From Anarhynchus alexandrinus (lineage: Eukaryota; Chordata; Aves; Charadriiformes; Charadriidae): 64,000 bases of DNA. The notes beneath the pieces are model-generated. The model worked only from the letters and a program-made list of their open reading frames with translations, made no database searches and had not been told where the DNA came from. Location of the stretch: assembly GCA_008711295.1 (NCBI GenBank), contig VUYV01000016.1, forward strand, positions 2,500,162 through 2,564,161, given 5' to 3'. Of this stretch, positions 47,963 to 59,787 are shown one piece after another; position 1 is the stretch's first letter, and every line of letters begins with the position of its first letter. The translations under genes and the position numbers were made by a program.

Positions 47963-50900
47963 CTGCAACAGGAAAAAATATACAAGAAATAACTGAAAGT
48001 AAAATCTGGAGCCACGTGAACTTGCCAAAAGTTGAGCATATTGTGGACAATTGAGAATCACAGCCCCTGTTATGTAGGCTGGTCTCATTGCTGGTACTGT
48101 ACTAACGCACAGCTGTTGAGCTCACGTTGACAGCAGTGTAAGATCTCTGCATCTAAGCAGAAAAGCCAACTGAAGCTCAGATCCATCATGCAGTTCTGAG
48201 AGTAAAATTTTATCCCCACAGTGTATGTATAGTAAAATACTAATGCAAAATTCACTATGAAGTAGGTCGAAGTGTCAGACTAGTTATTATCAGTAACCTG
48301 TTTCTCATAAAAACATAGTGAAGAAAAAACCATCTTGTTCCTAAGATTTATAGCAACTTGACTCCATATGACAGGTGATTGAAAGCTTCCCTGCCATGCA
48401 TATTACACTTTGGGTGGTGACCCCTCAGTATATATCTCCATTTAAGTCCTTCAGTACTGTGCTGAATGGAAGCGGAGTGGCCAGATGCTGTAAGCTTCTT
48501 TTTCTATGAAAATCTTTCATCCGGACATATAGCACCAAGTGCATTCATAAGATTACTTGAGTGCCCTGTCCTTGAACATGAATCCAAGCCTTGAAAAGGA
48601 TCAAAAATCAAGTCTGTGCTAAGAAAAGCTAGTACATTCACAAGCCACAGTATTATATGTCCTGAGTAGCGGGCGTCGATCTCTTTGCCACACTGCATTC
48701 ATTCAGAATCCTAAGTTCTGACACACGAACTAAGCAGCTTTCTGAAATAGCTTGTATCTGTTTGCCAATGGGTTTATGATCCATGTTTATATAGGTTATA
48801 AATCCTTTTCAAGAATTATATAGAGGCGCCTTGCTTTGCTTTTCTAAGCTGTTTGTTTTTGCTGTTACTTACTATTTTATGTGTCCAGAATGCTGCTGGA
48901 CTACACATGTTTCCCCCATGTAGTTTCTGTTTAGCCACATCAGGTACGTGTGCTATAAAATACAAAGGTTTGAACTAACACAATGGGCTTTGCAGAACAC
49001 CTATCTAGCGATAACATTAGAGTCTATAGGTAGTCTGTGTCACTTTGAGAGCAGGGTCCAGTCTTTGAATGTTTTTGTTTGGGGCACAAACAACAGCCTT
49101 TCTGATCGTAATTGCTGCCACAGAGGCCCTGCTGTCAACACTGAGTATCTCCCGTCCGTGGAGGCAGGTTTGGCGGATAGCTTTTCTCGCATCTCTGCGC
49201 TGCTCACTCCGGCTCCTGGGCTGCTGCGTCTGTATTTCCTCTTCACATGTCATCCATCACTCAGGTCCCAGTACACCTTCTTCATGGTTTCTGATGCAAA
49301 GGTAACCCCAGCTTAAATTAGGTCTGTGATTTTCTCTGCTCCCTTATTGTGCATAATCTTTTCCTTCTTTTTTTTCCCCACTTGAAGCCTCCTAGGAGGT
49401 TTCTCCTGGGCATACTGCATCTAAAATCTTGATTCTGCACAAGTCGAACTGCTGGACTTGATGTTGGCACAACTGAGACTCTTGATCTGAACATTCCTCA
49501 GTTTGAAAAAATGCTCTCCTGTGCCTGTGTGGTAGAAAGGGAGCCCTCTCCAGCATATGCCATCTCAGCCTCAGTTGCTGGCAGAGTTTGAATCCTGATC
49601 TAAACTTTGTGGACTCATGTTTAATCTGTAAGGTTTGTAAAAAGTTTGAGTTTTATTAAAAAAACCCTCTGAATTAATTCTGTCTTTGTATGGTCAGCCT
49701 ATGAGACTAGCACATACCTGAACTGAGCAAATTAAGGAAATTCTTAATCGAGGCATAAAAATGCAAGACTCAAATCTTAGAGCAACAAAATTACTGCTTT
49801 TAAAACCTTAATCTATTTTACTTCTATTATTGAAGCAAAACTGTAAAGACACAATATAGATTAATTCTATGATTTTATAGCCACAATTTTATTATAAGTT
49901 TTTATATTTTATTAGATAAGGAAGTTATTTAAATTCTGTGGACCTCATCTTGTAGCCTTCATTCAGGTAGGTCTCTTTTTGACAGTCTCTGCTGTTGAGT
50001 AAAAACTACAGAACTGAGCTTTTTAGCTTTTGTTGAGCCAAATATACATTCCACATTTTTACTTCTGGTCTGATGTGTTTTAAAATAAAAAGTTGAGCCA
50101 AGCAGCCAAGTGGTTTGAAAATGAAGATTACAACAATGTTTTGGGTAATATATTATACTCATTTCAATTTGGACAGTCTTCCCTTGGGAAGATTTGGGAG
50201 TGGAATAGTTCTGGCTAATTCTCTAGCCTGCAATATATAAATTTTATCCTGTTTTCAATGTATGAGGTTCTTTCATTCCTGTTGTTCTTTGGTCTAATTG
50301 TGGCCAATAAGCTGGTCATCAGTTCCACTTCATTACCTAGCTAGCTGAATCTGATGAGATACTTGGGAGCCACACATGTCCTGCCTGGTAGTTTATGATC
50401 AGTTATTTTATTTTTAAAATATTTTTTACCTAGTGCTTGGAAATGGTAGAATAAAACAAAAAAAAACCATTAAAAAATTGCACGATTCATAAGGGGTACA
50501 AATTTCTTTTTTTTAAGCTATGTAAATGAATAAAACCTGGTAATGCATTTTTAAAGATATTTCTAGTGTGAGAAGAAGACAAATAAAAGGATACAGAGGA
50601 GGCAAATTCAGCTGTAAGAGGTGAACTGTTAATTGCTGAAGTGCTTTTGTTAATCTACGCAGTATGTTTCACGTGTTCTTTATCACTTAGCATTATTAGG
50701 TATGAATATAGCTTTGGGCAAGCATATGTCCCTTTTTGCCCCAGACTGCAATTATTATTCTGGAAACTTTACTCTATTAAACATCTTTCCACACTGTTTT
50801 TTATTTTCTGCTGTCCTGGAAATGGCTGCAGTAACTCTTTAGTCTGCTTTATTAGCCACCTGTAAAGGAAAGGAACGTAGAGATGGCTGTAGTGGCTTAG

Positions 50901-51057
50901 CCCAAAGGTTGGATACACTCGTAAACTGCCTCTGGCTAATACAGATGTTTAGTTAAAGGGTAAAAAAAAGTAGAGCAAATGCAGTGTAATGCGTCCCAGG
51001 TATTTCATCCAACTTCTAGTGATCAATGTTAAAGGTTTCCTGACATGAAGATTGTGG
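47963..51057. other. unique non-coding DNA, nothing recognised
   Basis: No gene or transposon is recognised. The part at about 49080-49320 is somewhat richer in CpG and open in several frames on both strands, ending in a donor-like AAAGGTAACC at about 49298, but no domain is visible. Confidence 0.45.
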
Positions 51058-51760
51058 ATTTGTCTGATCCCTTTTAATCCCATTTAAACTTCTGGCCTCA
51101 TCTGCATTGTGCGGGAAGGAGTTCCATGGGCTGGTCACACACGCAGGGGACAGTGCACACCTTCACTCTTTTTTCTCTCCTGCCTTGTTATTTCCATGCA
51201 CACCTGTTTGTTCCTCTATGAGGAGAAACAGCAAGCCATCATTCCCTGATTATTCTCGTCATCCTCCTTTTATCTTTTCTGTTTCTTTTATATTCTCCTG
51301 ACGTGTGATGACTGTAGCCTGCAGGTAAAGTTCAAAATGTGGGTGCACAATGGGTTTATATAGCCTCATGATGGTGTTTTCGGTTTTCTTCTATGGTGGA
51401 CATTGAGCATTGAGATGGTGTTTTACACAGACTCTGCAGTGGGTTCAACACCATCATTTTTCCCCTATAGAGACTCATTTTTACTTACCAGCATTATCAT
51501 CTGCTATGTGGCTGCCCTGTCACTTGGTACTGTGAGATCAAATGGACAGTTGACACATGAGGGGCGTTCGATGTTGGTATCATATTTAGATATTCTTAGT
51601 ATCTGTTATAATCCAAAGTCCTTCCCACCGTTTTTCGTCATATTCTGTCTGCTGGCACCAATCAACACGACCAGTGATGGATTCAGTGAGTCACACTGGA
51701 ATATAGGATCTTTTGAGTTTATTTTCTCCCATCCTGTCTTTGCACTCCCTTTATTCCTGT
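51058..51760 (-). mobile_element. ancient CR1-clade LINE, about 700 bp
   Basis: On the plus strand (antisense of the element) landmarks in order are TGATCCCTTTTAATCCCATT, GGAAGGAGTTCCATGGGCTG, TTGTTCCTCTATGAGGAGAA, CATTCCCTGATTATTCTCGT, AAATGTGGGTGCACAATGGG, TTTATATAGCCTCATGATGG, and TCATCTGCTATGTGGCTGCC followed by CTGTCACTTGGTACTGTGAG. These match the older CR1-clade LINEs of turtles and crocodilians (GGCAAGGAGTTCCACAGG, GTGTGGGCGTACCATGGA, TTTATATAGTGGCATTATGA, TTTCATCTGCCATTTGGCTG, CCCAGTCACTTGGTTTTGTG), with internal deletions. The plus-strand 119-codon frame here is an antisense shadow. Confidence 0.72.
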
Positions 51761-54308
51761 AACGGTGCCATTCACTGTCCAGAGACTTGCAAGTCCATTT
51801 CAAATCTCCTGATGTGAACGCCTTATTTCATTTTCTTCGGAAGTAATACTTTTAAGAAAATTGAAATGCAAATTCAAATATATTAAATAAATGTTTAGAT
51901 CAGTCTTCATTTTTATTTGGTTTTGTTTCCTCCTTTTGAAACAGGAGGTTGATGCTATTACTCGTGGCTTCAGGCAAAGGCTTTGGCCAAAATCCTGATT
52001 TCTTGTCCTTAAAAAGGACCGCTTTTTCTATTTATTTATAATTTGGAGCCTATCATTTATTTTCACAATCTATCACAAAGGTGAGAAGCAGTATGAGTTT
52101 TAAAAGAGTAAAGGCATTGTTACCTGTGGCAAATGCTTACTAGTTTTAATTATGTTATCATTTAATGAACTGATTTGATTATAATATGTTGCCTGACAGT
52201 ATGGCTATCTTTAAAAAAAGTCTCTGAAGTTTCCCAAGCTTTTTGTTCTCCATATATTTTTAGTGTCTTCATTGCTGCAAAGGTACAGGACTCTAAGTTC
52301 TGAATTTCAAGTGTTTTGTAATGTGTTGTTGATAACAATGGAAACCATTTTGCATTCTGCTGTTCCTTGTTATTATATTTTTTGTTATGCTTGTAGACTG
52401 GCAAGTGAAGGGCTCTCTTTGTATCCTTTTTCCCCCGTTTCACCTATTTTCTTCTTAAAATTATTTTAATGTTTGTCTTTTTCTTTTCTATTTTAAAAAC
52501 TAGGTAGTTTTTTTCAAAGCAGGAGAGAATTACTGGATTTATATTTTTCCTAGAGTCAATGAAAAATTTCCTGTAAGAAAAAAATGAGTAGTGGAGAGGA
52601 AAAAAATCTTGCTAAGCAAAATTCTGCAACTCTCTTTCGTCTACTAGGTATGCTATATTAAACTGAACGTTGAATGCTTTTTCTACTAATTTCTGTTATT
52701 TTTCATCCTATAGAGAGACTTATATCTTACAGCATTCACCCAGAGTTTATAAGAATGCTGAGTTGTCATGCAGGAGTTTTACCTCACACTAGGGAGATAT
52801 TAGTTGATAACATCTACCTTTTCAGATTTATTGCTTTAGCATATTTCATGCTAAAAATATTTTTTTTACCATCTGCTAAGATTAGCACTGTAGTGGTAAT
52901 AAATTTACTTACCCTGTTACTGTGGTGCAGTTTGGAACCATCTTACATTTTATTCGGCCTAATTGAAAATAGGATAAGATAAATGATGCACTTTGAATTT
53001 CTCTCTCAGATGTACCATTGTTCATTACTTCAACAAGGGATGAGCACATCTGATTGTAATTTCAATTGTTAAGTAAAACAAAAGTTTCCATGGTGAAAAT
53101 ATGGTACCAACAGCTGTAATTGTCTAAGGGTTACTTGTGAAAATCTCAATATTGTTTTAGTAATAAATGCAGAATTGTTTTTCATTTACACACTTGTTTA
53201 TCCTCAAACCCTAATGGAAAAGGGGTGAAGTCAAAAAACATGCTCAGGAATTCATGCGCTGCATGGAATATGATGTCTGAGCTTAAAATATCTGTGCTTA
53301 AAGAAATGTCTGCATATTAAAACAAGGAATATTTCAATAGTGATTGCTATTGAAAAAAAACCCAGCAATACAACTGTTTGGGCCACTGATTTATATATTT
53401 TGATTGGATTAAACAATGTTTACGATACAGCACGGTTTAGTTTTGCTTCCAGACTCTCACAGGATATACACAGTACTGACGTCTCTGACATTTGCCTTGC
53501 AAATTCTTCAAACAACAGCATCTTTGTAAAAGTTTTTTTTCTTCCTTAATATTCTATTAATATAAAACCTAAATAGTAAAATACTAAACAACACTATGTG
53601 AGTTAAAGGGGTGTTGACTACCTGATACCAGGCAAATGGTATGGGAAGAAACAAAAGTAGTTATAAGCCATTTGATCTGCCTGGTGTTTCTGCCAATTTA
53701 ATTTGTGTTCTCATAATTTCATCTTTTCAAGTTTATAAATATTTCTGTTTTGTGTTGCATGGCCAGACTGCTATACCTTCCTTTATGCCATGTGAAAATA
53801 TAGCCTGTAAATTACATTCTTTGCTTCAGAATTTGCCATGAGTTTAGGATAAACAAGCATATTAGTGCATAAAACATTTACAATCGGAGATACTGACTAT
53901 GCAATGGAAATAAGTGAAAACAGGAGAGAAATTATGTAATGCTAGGTCTTTTTTTTTAGATACAGGTGTGATTTTTGTGTTGATGATGTCTGGTTTTAAC
54001 ATTATGGCAACATAAGGCCATATACTATTTCATTCATTCATGAAATTAATTCCATTGACTTGCTTGGATAAATAAGGTCAGCAAGTCTCTATCCACAAGT
54101 AATCCACAAATCTGGCTTTTTCTTTCAAAGCATTAGACTATCTTCAGGGTTATGCAGAAGTGGAAATATCTCTGAGATATCCTTGTTTGGAACACGGTTA
54201 TTTGCAAAGCCTTTTTCCTCCTTTGAGTAAAGTCATAGCTAGTCTTTAAGAAATATGTAGCTCTAGTATCTTCATCTCTTATTTCATAATAAATTCTTTG
54301 ACTGATGA
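51761..54308. other. unique non-coding DNA, nothing recognised
   Basis: No gene or transposon is recognised. An octamer lies near 51866 and a short inverted repeat TAGCAT/ATGCTA at about 52837-52853. The 102-codon frame at 52674-52982 is hydrophobic by AT-rich composition and has no family match I know. Confidence 0.5.
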
Positions 54309-54388
54309 CCAAGTTCTGATTGTGGTTACCCTTAGTCAGGAAAAAAAACTCCCTTTGGCTTCAGTCGGCATTGCCCAAGACAGGACCA
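54309..54388. repeat. fragment of an old palindromic sauropsid-type repeat
   Basis: CAAGTTCTGATTGTGG, TTACCCTTAGTCAGG, AACTCCCTTTGGCTTCAGTC, and CAAGACAGGACC parallel the reptile and bird repeat GATCCTGCAGT, CTTACTCAGGC, AACTCCCATTGACTTCAATG and GTAAGGACC. It is diverged. Confidence 0.42.
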
Positions 54389-54874
54389 CTCATCTGCAGC
54401 ATCTCAGCCCTGGCCAGTATTTTCACAGCTGAGTTTTAAACCCCTGAAAACAGGGGTTTGTAATGGAAGTGCTGACACTACCTTAACGAGAGGATTGTGA
54501 ATGGCTGTGCTCTAATACTGTACATTGCCACTGTTACTGTGTTGCTGTTATCCATTTCTAGTGTCTGTTACAGAAATTGGTATTGTATCTAAAACAATTG
54601 CTGTTATTAACAGGTTAAGCTGCTGGGATGTTAAAATAAAGGCTGCCCAGCTTTAGTGCATTTTGTTGTAATCATCTCCCAGATGCCTTGTCGGAAATCA
54701 ATTCAAGTTCAAAACTGGCTAGAATTGGGAGGTCAAGGCTTCTGCAGACTAAATATTTTATCTTCTGCTCATGTCTGGAGCTTTTAAAGATGTGTATTGG
54801 GGGCTCTTTTCTCATATCCCATCTGGACAAAGATGATTGGCTTTGCCATTTTGCCCAGGTTAGGACAAGGTTAA
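54389..54874. other. unique non-coding DNA
   Basis: Opposed frames at 54672-54897 overlap on both strands and have no domain. The stretch from 54700 on is complex and enhancer-like. Confidence 0.4.
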
Positions 54875-54894
54875 AATCAATTATAATCAATTAT
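54875..54894. promoter_or_regulatory. perfect 10-bp tandem homeodomain/ONECUT-like motif
   Basis: AATCAATTAT occurs twice without spacing. Each unit holds ATCAAT (ONECUT-like) and CAATTA (homeodomain-like), one DNA turn apart. Confidence 0.45.
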
Positions 54895-56507
54895 TAAGAG
54901 TCTTCTGTGGCTGCAAAGCTTAAAAGGGGATTTTAAAGTTGCTCAGTTCTGAAACAAGAATATCTTAGTTGCTAGTGTAGATGTCATTATTCTGGATGTC
55001 AGATGTAAATCTTATCTGCACCAGTAATAAATACACAGAATTCCTTCATCTTCTTCGTGTCCTGTGTGTTTTGGAACAAACGGCAATACCTAAAAAAAGA
55101 AGCTAGAGGTGTAGGGAGGACAGTTGCGTTGTGTTAAAAAATCTAGTTGTCATTTCCATGTAGCTAAATGAGAGGGAGCTATTTATAATCTGGTGAAGCC
55201 AGGTGTTCTTTCCCCAGAAATTTATTCAGTGTACTCCAGTCTTTAGAACTCAAATGCTAATTTTCTAGTATGTTTCAGGGCCTCCATGCCTTTATCTTAA
55301 AATACAATAGTATTTATGTATTATAAGTCACTCTGTTTGCCTGATGTGCTTGAATATACAAGTTTGTTGCCTCTCCTTGGGAATGAATCATTCATTTTGT
55401 TTAAAATAACTTTTGATGTTAGGTACCATTTTTCCCATACAAATCACATTCAGCGTTATTCTCGCAGCTTTGGAGTGAATGAGTGAACGTGTCTCTTTGT
55501 CCCTCATCACCGTTGCTTTGGTGCTTTTGAACACAACATTTATACTTCCAATTTACATGTACATTTAAGAAAATTAAGAATTTAGAATTGGAGCTTGAAA
55601 TTTGAAGGAAGACATGGCCTCTTGTAAAGCCAGGGAGGAAGGAAGGATGCTCTGCTGAAAGTAAGACCTGCATGCAGGAAACATGGGTTTACCTGTTTAA
55701 TTCTTGATTAATTAATTCATCTTATGAAAACTGTCAGGCTGATGCTAGACAGCTCAGTAGCCTCAGTTGTCTATTTTTAATATTGGGATAATTTTGCTCC
55801 ATTTTGTTTCAGGAGGTGAAGTGTATGACTGTGCATATAATATGCATATAATGGATCATACAATATCATATAATGTAATGTAATACATAAGAAAGCCTGA
55901 CACTCAGTTAATCTGGTGTGGGAGCCATACAGTTATATGTGTTATGTCATGACTGAATTTAGCCTTGCTTGTCATGTCCAAGTCCATAGAGAAAGTGAAC
56001 ATCAGAACTGAATTTGGATATCGGAAGACTGGTTCTGAACTGGTTACTATACCAGCAGAATTGACTGGGATTTGTAAGACAGACTGGGATCTTCAAAACA
56101 TGAATCTTTAAAACTTTTTTGAGCTTCAGACGTTTTCTCTGTTACTTTGCTTTTCCTTGGCATCTGCATTTCATGCTCAGAGACAAGTGATGGTTTGTAG
56201 GTAGACTTGTTGAAAAACTTCAGCAAAGGATGTTCTTGCATAGCTTATGTCATGAGGTCTCGGGAGGGCTCTGGTTCTTACAGAATTTCCAGATTGCTGC
56301 CAGAAGCAAAGTTGACCTGATTCTCCTCTCTGCGCGTTTTGAAAAATGCCATATATTTCAGTTGTCATTGGTGCATGTGTTCCTGAATCTGGAATATTTT
56401 AAGAGGAATCAGAATCTGGCATAAAGATCAGCTTCAACTAAGAAACTAGATTAGCGAAACTAGGTTAGCCACTTGTTGACATGGAATAAAATACTTCAGA
56501 TTTTGAA
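54895..56507. other. unique non-coding DNA, nothing recognised
   Basis: No gene or transposon is recognised. GATTAATTAATTC lies near 55707 and an AT-rich ATAATG-type run at about 55836-55886. Confidence 0.5.
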
Positions 56508-56703
56508 AATGTTTTTGAGATTCTTAATATGGGAAAAATACCAAATAGTTGTAGGATTACAAAAACACTCAGACATTCCAAAATTTGTAAGTATTTTCAT
56601 GAACATAGGAATTGAGAAACATTTTCTCAAAATGGTCTTTCTCATGGTAATACTACAGTTCATTTTCCCAAGGATTTTTGAAACATGAGATTTTAAAAAC
56701 ATG
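56508..56703. repeat. imperfect palindrome of about 195 bp, possible old MITE-like element
   Basis: The sequence folds on itself around 56600. The centre TTTTCATGAACATA is nearly self-complementary. GTAGGATTAC (56551-56560) pairs with GTAATACTAC (56647-56656) with one mismatch. ATGGGAAAA (56529-56537) matches the complement of TTTTCCCA (56663-56670). The outer ATGTTTTTGAGAT (56509-56521) matches the complement of ATTTTAAAAACAT (56690-56702). Because of the symmetry, the plus and minus frames here encode look-alike peptides (MFLRF and KFVSIFMNI against MFLKS and FSIPMFMKI). Confidence 0.55.
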
Positions 56704-56863
56704 CATAGGGACATCATCCTGAAAAATAGTTATCTAATGAAAACCAAGAAAAGCAGAATGAATTAGCATTGATTTTCTTTCCTTGTACTGCATCTCCATG
56801 TGAAATAACTGAGTATTCCACAGTTCTAAAGAAAAGTTTAACATTTCTGTTTATATGACATTC
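56704..56863. other. unique non-coding DNA
   Basis: Nothing recognised. Confidence 0.5.
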
Positions 56864-56898
56864 AGAATATCTTGTCACCTGAGAATATCTTGTCACCT
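56864..56898. repeat. tandem duplication, 18-bp period, two copies
   Basis: AGAATATCTTGTCACCT at 56864-56880 and again, identical, at 56882-56898. Confidence 0.95.
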
Positions 56899-59564
56899 AC
56901 CTCCAAGCATTTATATCCTTGTTATCAAAAAAGGCTAGCAGTTTCTTGAAGTCATATAGTTTAAATATTTCTATGCACACTTATGGCCAGAAAATAAACG
57001 TGTTTAAGTGCAACTGGAAGATGTTAATATCCATCAACAGAGTAATATCGGACCACTGTGATAACTCTATACTTTCTCTGCTTGTTTTCTGTACAAACTG
57101 CTGAATCCAAAGGAAGAGTTAAAGCATCGCTTTCTGCAGCTGATAGGGGAAGAAGCTACATTCTGACACTGGAAAACTGAGCAAAGGATAGTTTGGAGCC
57201 TTCCTAAAAGCATGTGTAATGCAAAGACTTCCATAAAGACACAAAAGGCTAAGTGGAGAGGGTAAGGGAAACCTTTTCCTTCCAACACGCCGTCTTTGTC
57301 ACCTTCAACACAGTTGAAGGATTGATTATATATCCTGTCTCGTGAAGAAGGCATTGCCACTGTATGATGGGAGATCATTGTTCAGTTCAGAGATGTACCC
57401 ATAGTGAAAAGACTTGCGTCGTGGGCCTTTGCTCCAAACACTGTGCTCCTTGTGATTCCATAAATGATGCAAAAAGCATGTTAATAAAGCATTTGAGAAC
57501 AACCGAGATACTGAACTCTTCATTCTCTTGGGGCAGCCCATATTTATGTTTTTAAATGGGTACGTGAAAAACTTGGAATTCAAGGTTTATCTTGATACAT
57601 TTACATTGTGATTTATAAGACTGCAAAAAGCATTATAATAGGAGTTTACCTACTAATGATATTTGCAAAAGCCAGTTATTAATAGCTTATAAAGTGGATC
57701 AGGCTCCTTTTTTATCCCAGTAATTTATTTCACATACAGGATTATATCCCTTCTCAATTTCATTTTCATTTGATAAAACAAGAAGTATAAAATACAATTT
57801 GCAATAAGTCTATGCCTGGCTGCGCAACAACTGTGTGCTAAAATGCATCAATAGGCCCTTCCTTTTCAGGGAACACCACTAAAACTGACACATTTCCGTG
57901 GCCTTCTGGACTGGTGGTACTTAGGAGAGGAGAGATACATAAAGAATGAATGTTCTTGGCTAATATTTGAAAGTACAATGTTTTTATTGGAGGCAGGAAC
58001 CCCATTTCCCTTTCCTTGGAAGGTTCAGGGGAACCTATCATTTGGCTAATGAGACACATGGCACTGTATGCCTGAATGGCATGAGAGAGTTGAAAAGTTC
58101 CTATTTATCCTGCACAGCAAAAATACAAGTCTGGAGACTGCATGTGTTTCTAATTTCAATGCACTTTTATTTCAGTTATTTAGATGGATAGAGGCATCAA
58201 GCCAGAGTTTTCCCAACAACAACAAAGGTCTTATACTGTCCAAACAGACTGCATTCCTGAACCCACTGGTCATGCCACCTAAAAAGGTTTAAAGATTCGG
58301 CATGGTCTGTTTAAACAAAATAGCTGTGTTATTCATTTCAACCTTGCACATAGGCACCAATGTTTATATTGTTGGAGTTAAGTTTTAAAGCGAGCAGAAA
58401 ATGTTGGTAGAAAGCTTAGGCCCTGCACTTACTCAGAAATGGAAGGATGTTTACCGTACTAGGGACTGAGAAAATGAGCCGAGTTCCTTATCATAGCATT
58501 TAAAAATGCCATGGTTAGGAAACACAAACATTTTCTCTTTCAGCTTCCCTTCTTTTTTCCTTTTGCACTTCATTGATCACTGCTGATTTTAGTTATTAAG
58601 TACAATGCTGTACACACTCATTAACAAGTCCAAGCCAAGCTTGACTGCTTTCACTGAGGACCCAAACCAGAATGCTGGGAGAGGTTCATGAACTCTCCAA
58701 GCAAGTAGGGACCCCATTTCAGGAAACCTGGAACTGAAACTCTGTTTGTGCTATGTTTTGCCGTGAAACTAGGTAGTTTCTAGCAGAGAACGAATGGCTG
58801 AAACTCCAGCATTTGTGATTCATATGGATTTTGCAAAATACTCAGAACCAACTGCTGCAAAGCCTTTGTAATCACCGATAACATTCCTTGGCCTTTCATT
58901 CTGACACACTGAGATTTACTTCTGATTCAGACTTGCAGCCCTGCGTGAGCTGGGGCTGAGCATCTGCGTAGAGAGGAGTTCTTGCAGGTGGGAGTTTCCC
59001 TTCTGCTTGATGTTTGGAGGGGAACTGAAGAGTTTTAACAGGGTAGTTTTTTTGCCAGGAAACAATACGAGTGGACAGTGGAAGATGTCATAGAGCAGCT
59101 GCTTGCCTGGAAACATTAAGAGAAACGTTGTAGATCTCTTTATGAGGAAATTGATTGTTTTTCTTAGTTTTCCTTACAAAAAATTTTTAGAATCTTAAAC
59201 CTAAAATCTGTTTTCTTTCCTCTCCACCCCCTCTCATGTGGCCATACTGGTTACTCATACAGGGTTGCTCATGCATGCTGGCCTATTGGCATTGAATATT
59301 TAGTGCACACAAAAATGAGCTGTCTTTTTTTTCTTTGAGAAAACAACTCAGACTTTATAGAGATTTACATAGATTTTGTAAATACGTATTAGATTAAGAG
59401 GATATATTATAGTCCCAGTTGCATAGATTTTGAGCCTGTGAACTTTAACACAAGAATACTCCATGAACATTTTCATCTATTTTCTGTAAAAGTGCTTTTA
59501 ATGAATGTTGCGATTCAGTAAGACTAGAGCTATTAGAGTACAACTCTTTTAAAACCTAGTATTA
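56899..59564. other. unique non-coding DNA, nothing recognised
   Basis: No gene or transposon is recognised. Frames at 57067-57583 and 57838-58292 overlap on both strands and have no domain. Confidence 0.5.
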
Positions 59565-59662
59565 GTGTAATAATTTGCATTTACATAGTATTTCATATCA
59601 GCAAATTTCAAAGTATGATATTAAGGGGTCTCACAACATGCAAGGTAGGTAGTAGAATAAGG
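59565..59662 (-). mobile_element. MIR-type SINE, 3' part
   Basis: On the plus strand it shows AATAATTTGCATTTACATAG, TATTTCATATCAGC, AATTTCAAAGTATGATATTA, and GGTCTCACAACATGCAAGGT followed by AGGTAG. This matches the complement of the tail of the amniote MIR-like SINE (TTTGCACTTATATAG, TTTCATCTGAGG, ATCTCAAAGCACTTTACA, CCTCACAACACCCCTGTGAG, GTAGGTA). Confidence 0.65.
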
Positions 59663-59769
59663 TGTAGAATACTAGATCAAGTGATGAAATAATCCGTGAC
59701 AATACCTATTGGTATTGGAGTGGATGTAATGCAAAGCCGCATGTAGATTTTATTCTGCTCTTATATGTA

Positions 59770-59787
59770 TACATACATATGTATGTA
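59770..59787. repeat. perfect 18-bp palindrome in TA/CA-rich DNA
   Basis: TACATACATATGTATGTA is self-complementary and centred on CATATG. It looks like a short (TACA/TGTA)n simple repeat. Confidence 0.85.

Noticed and set aside
48948..49316. 122-codon frame ending near a donor-like GGTAACC, as an exon
   Set aside because: Four overlapping frames on both strands are open here and none resembles a known protein; no acceptor of comparable quality was found.
51403..51762. 119-codon hydrophobic plus-strand frame suggesting a membrane protein
   Set aside because: It lies antisense to an ancient CR1-clade LINE; the hydrophobicity comes from T-rich antisense sequence.
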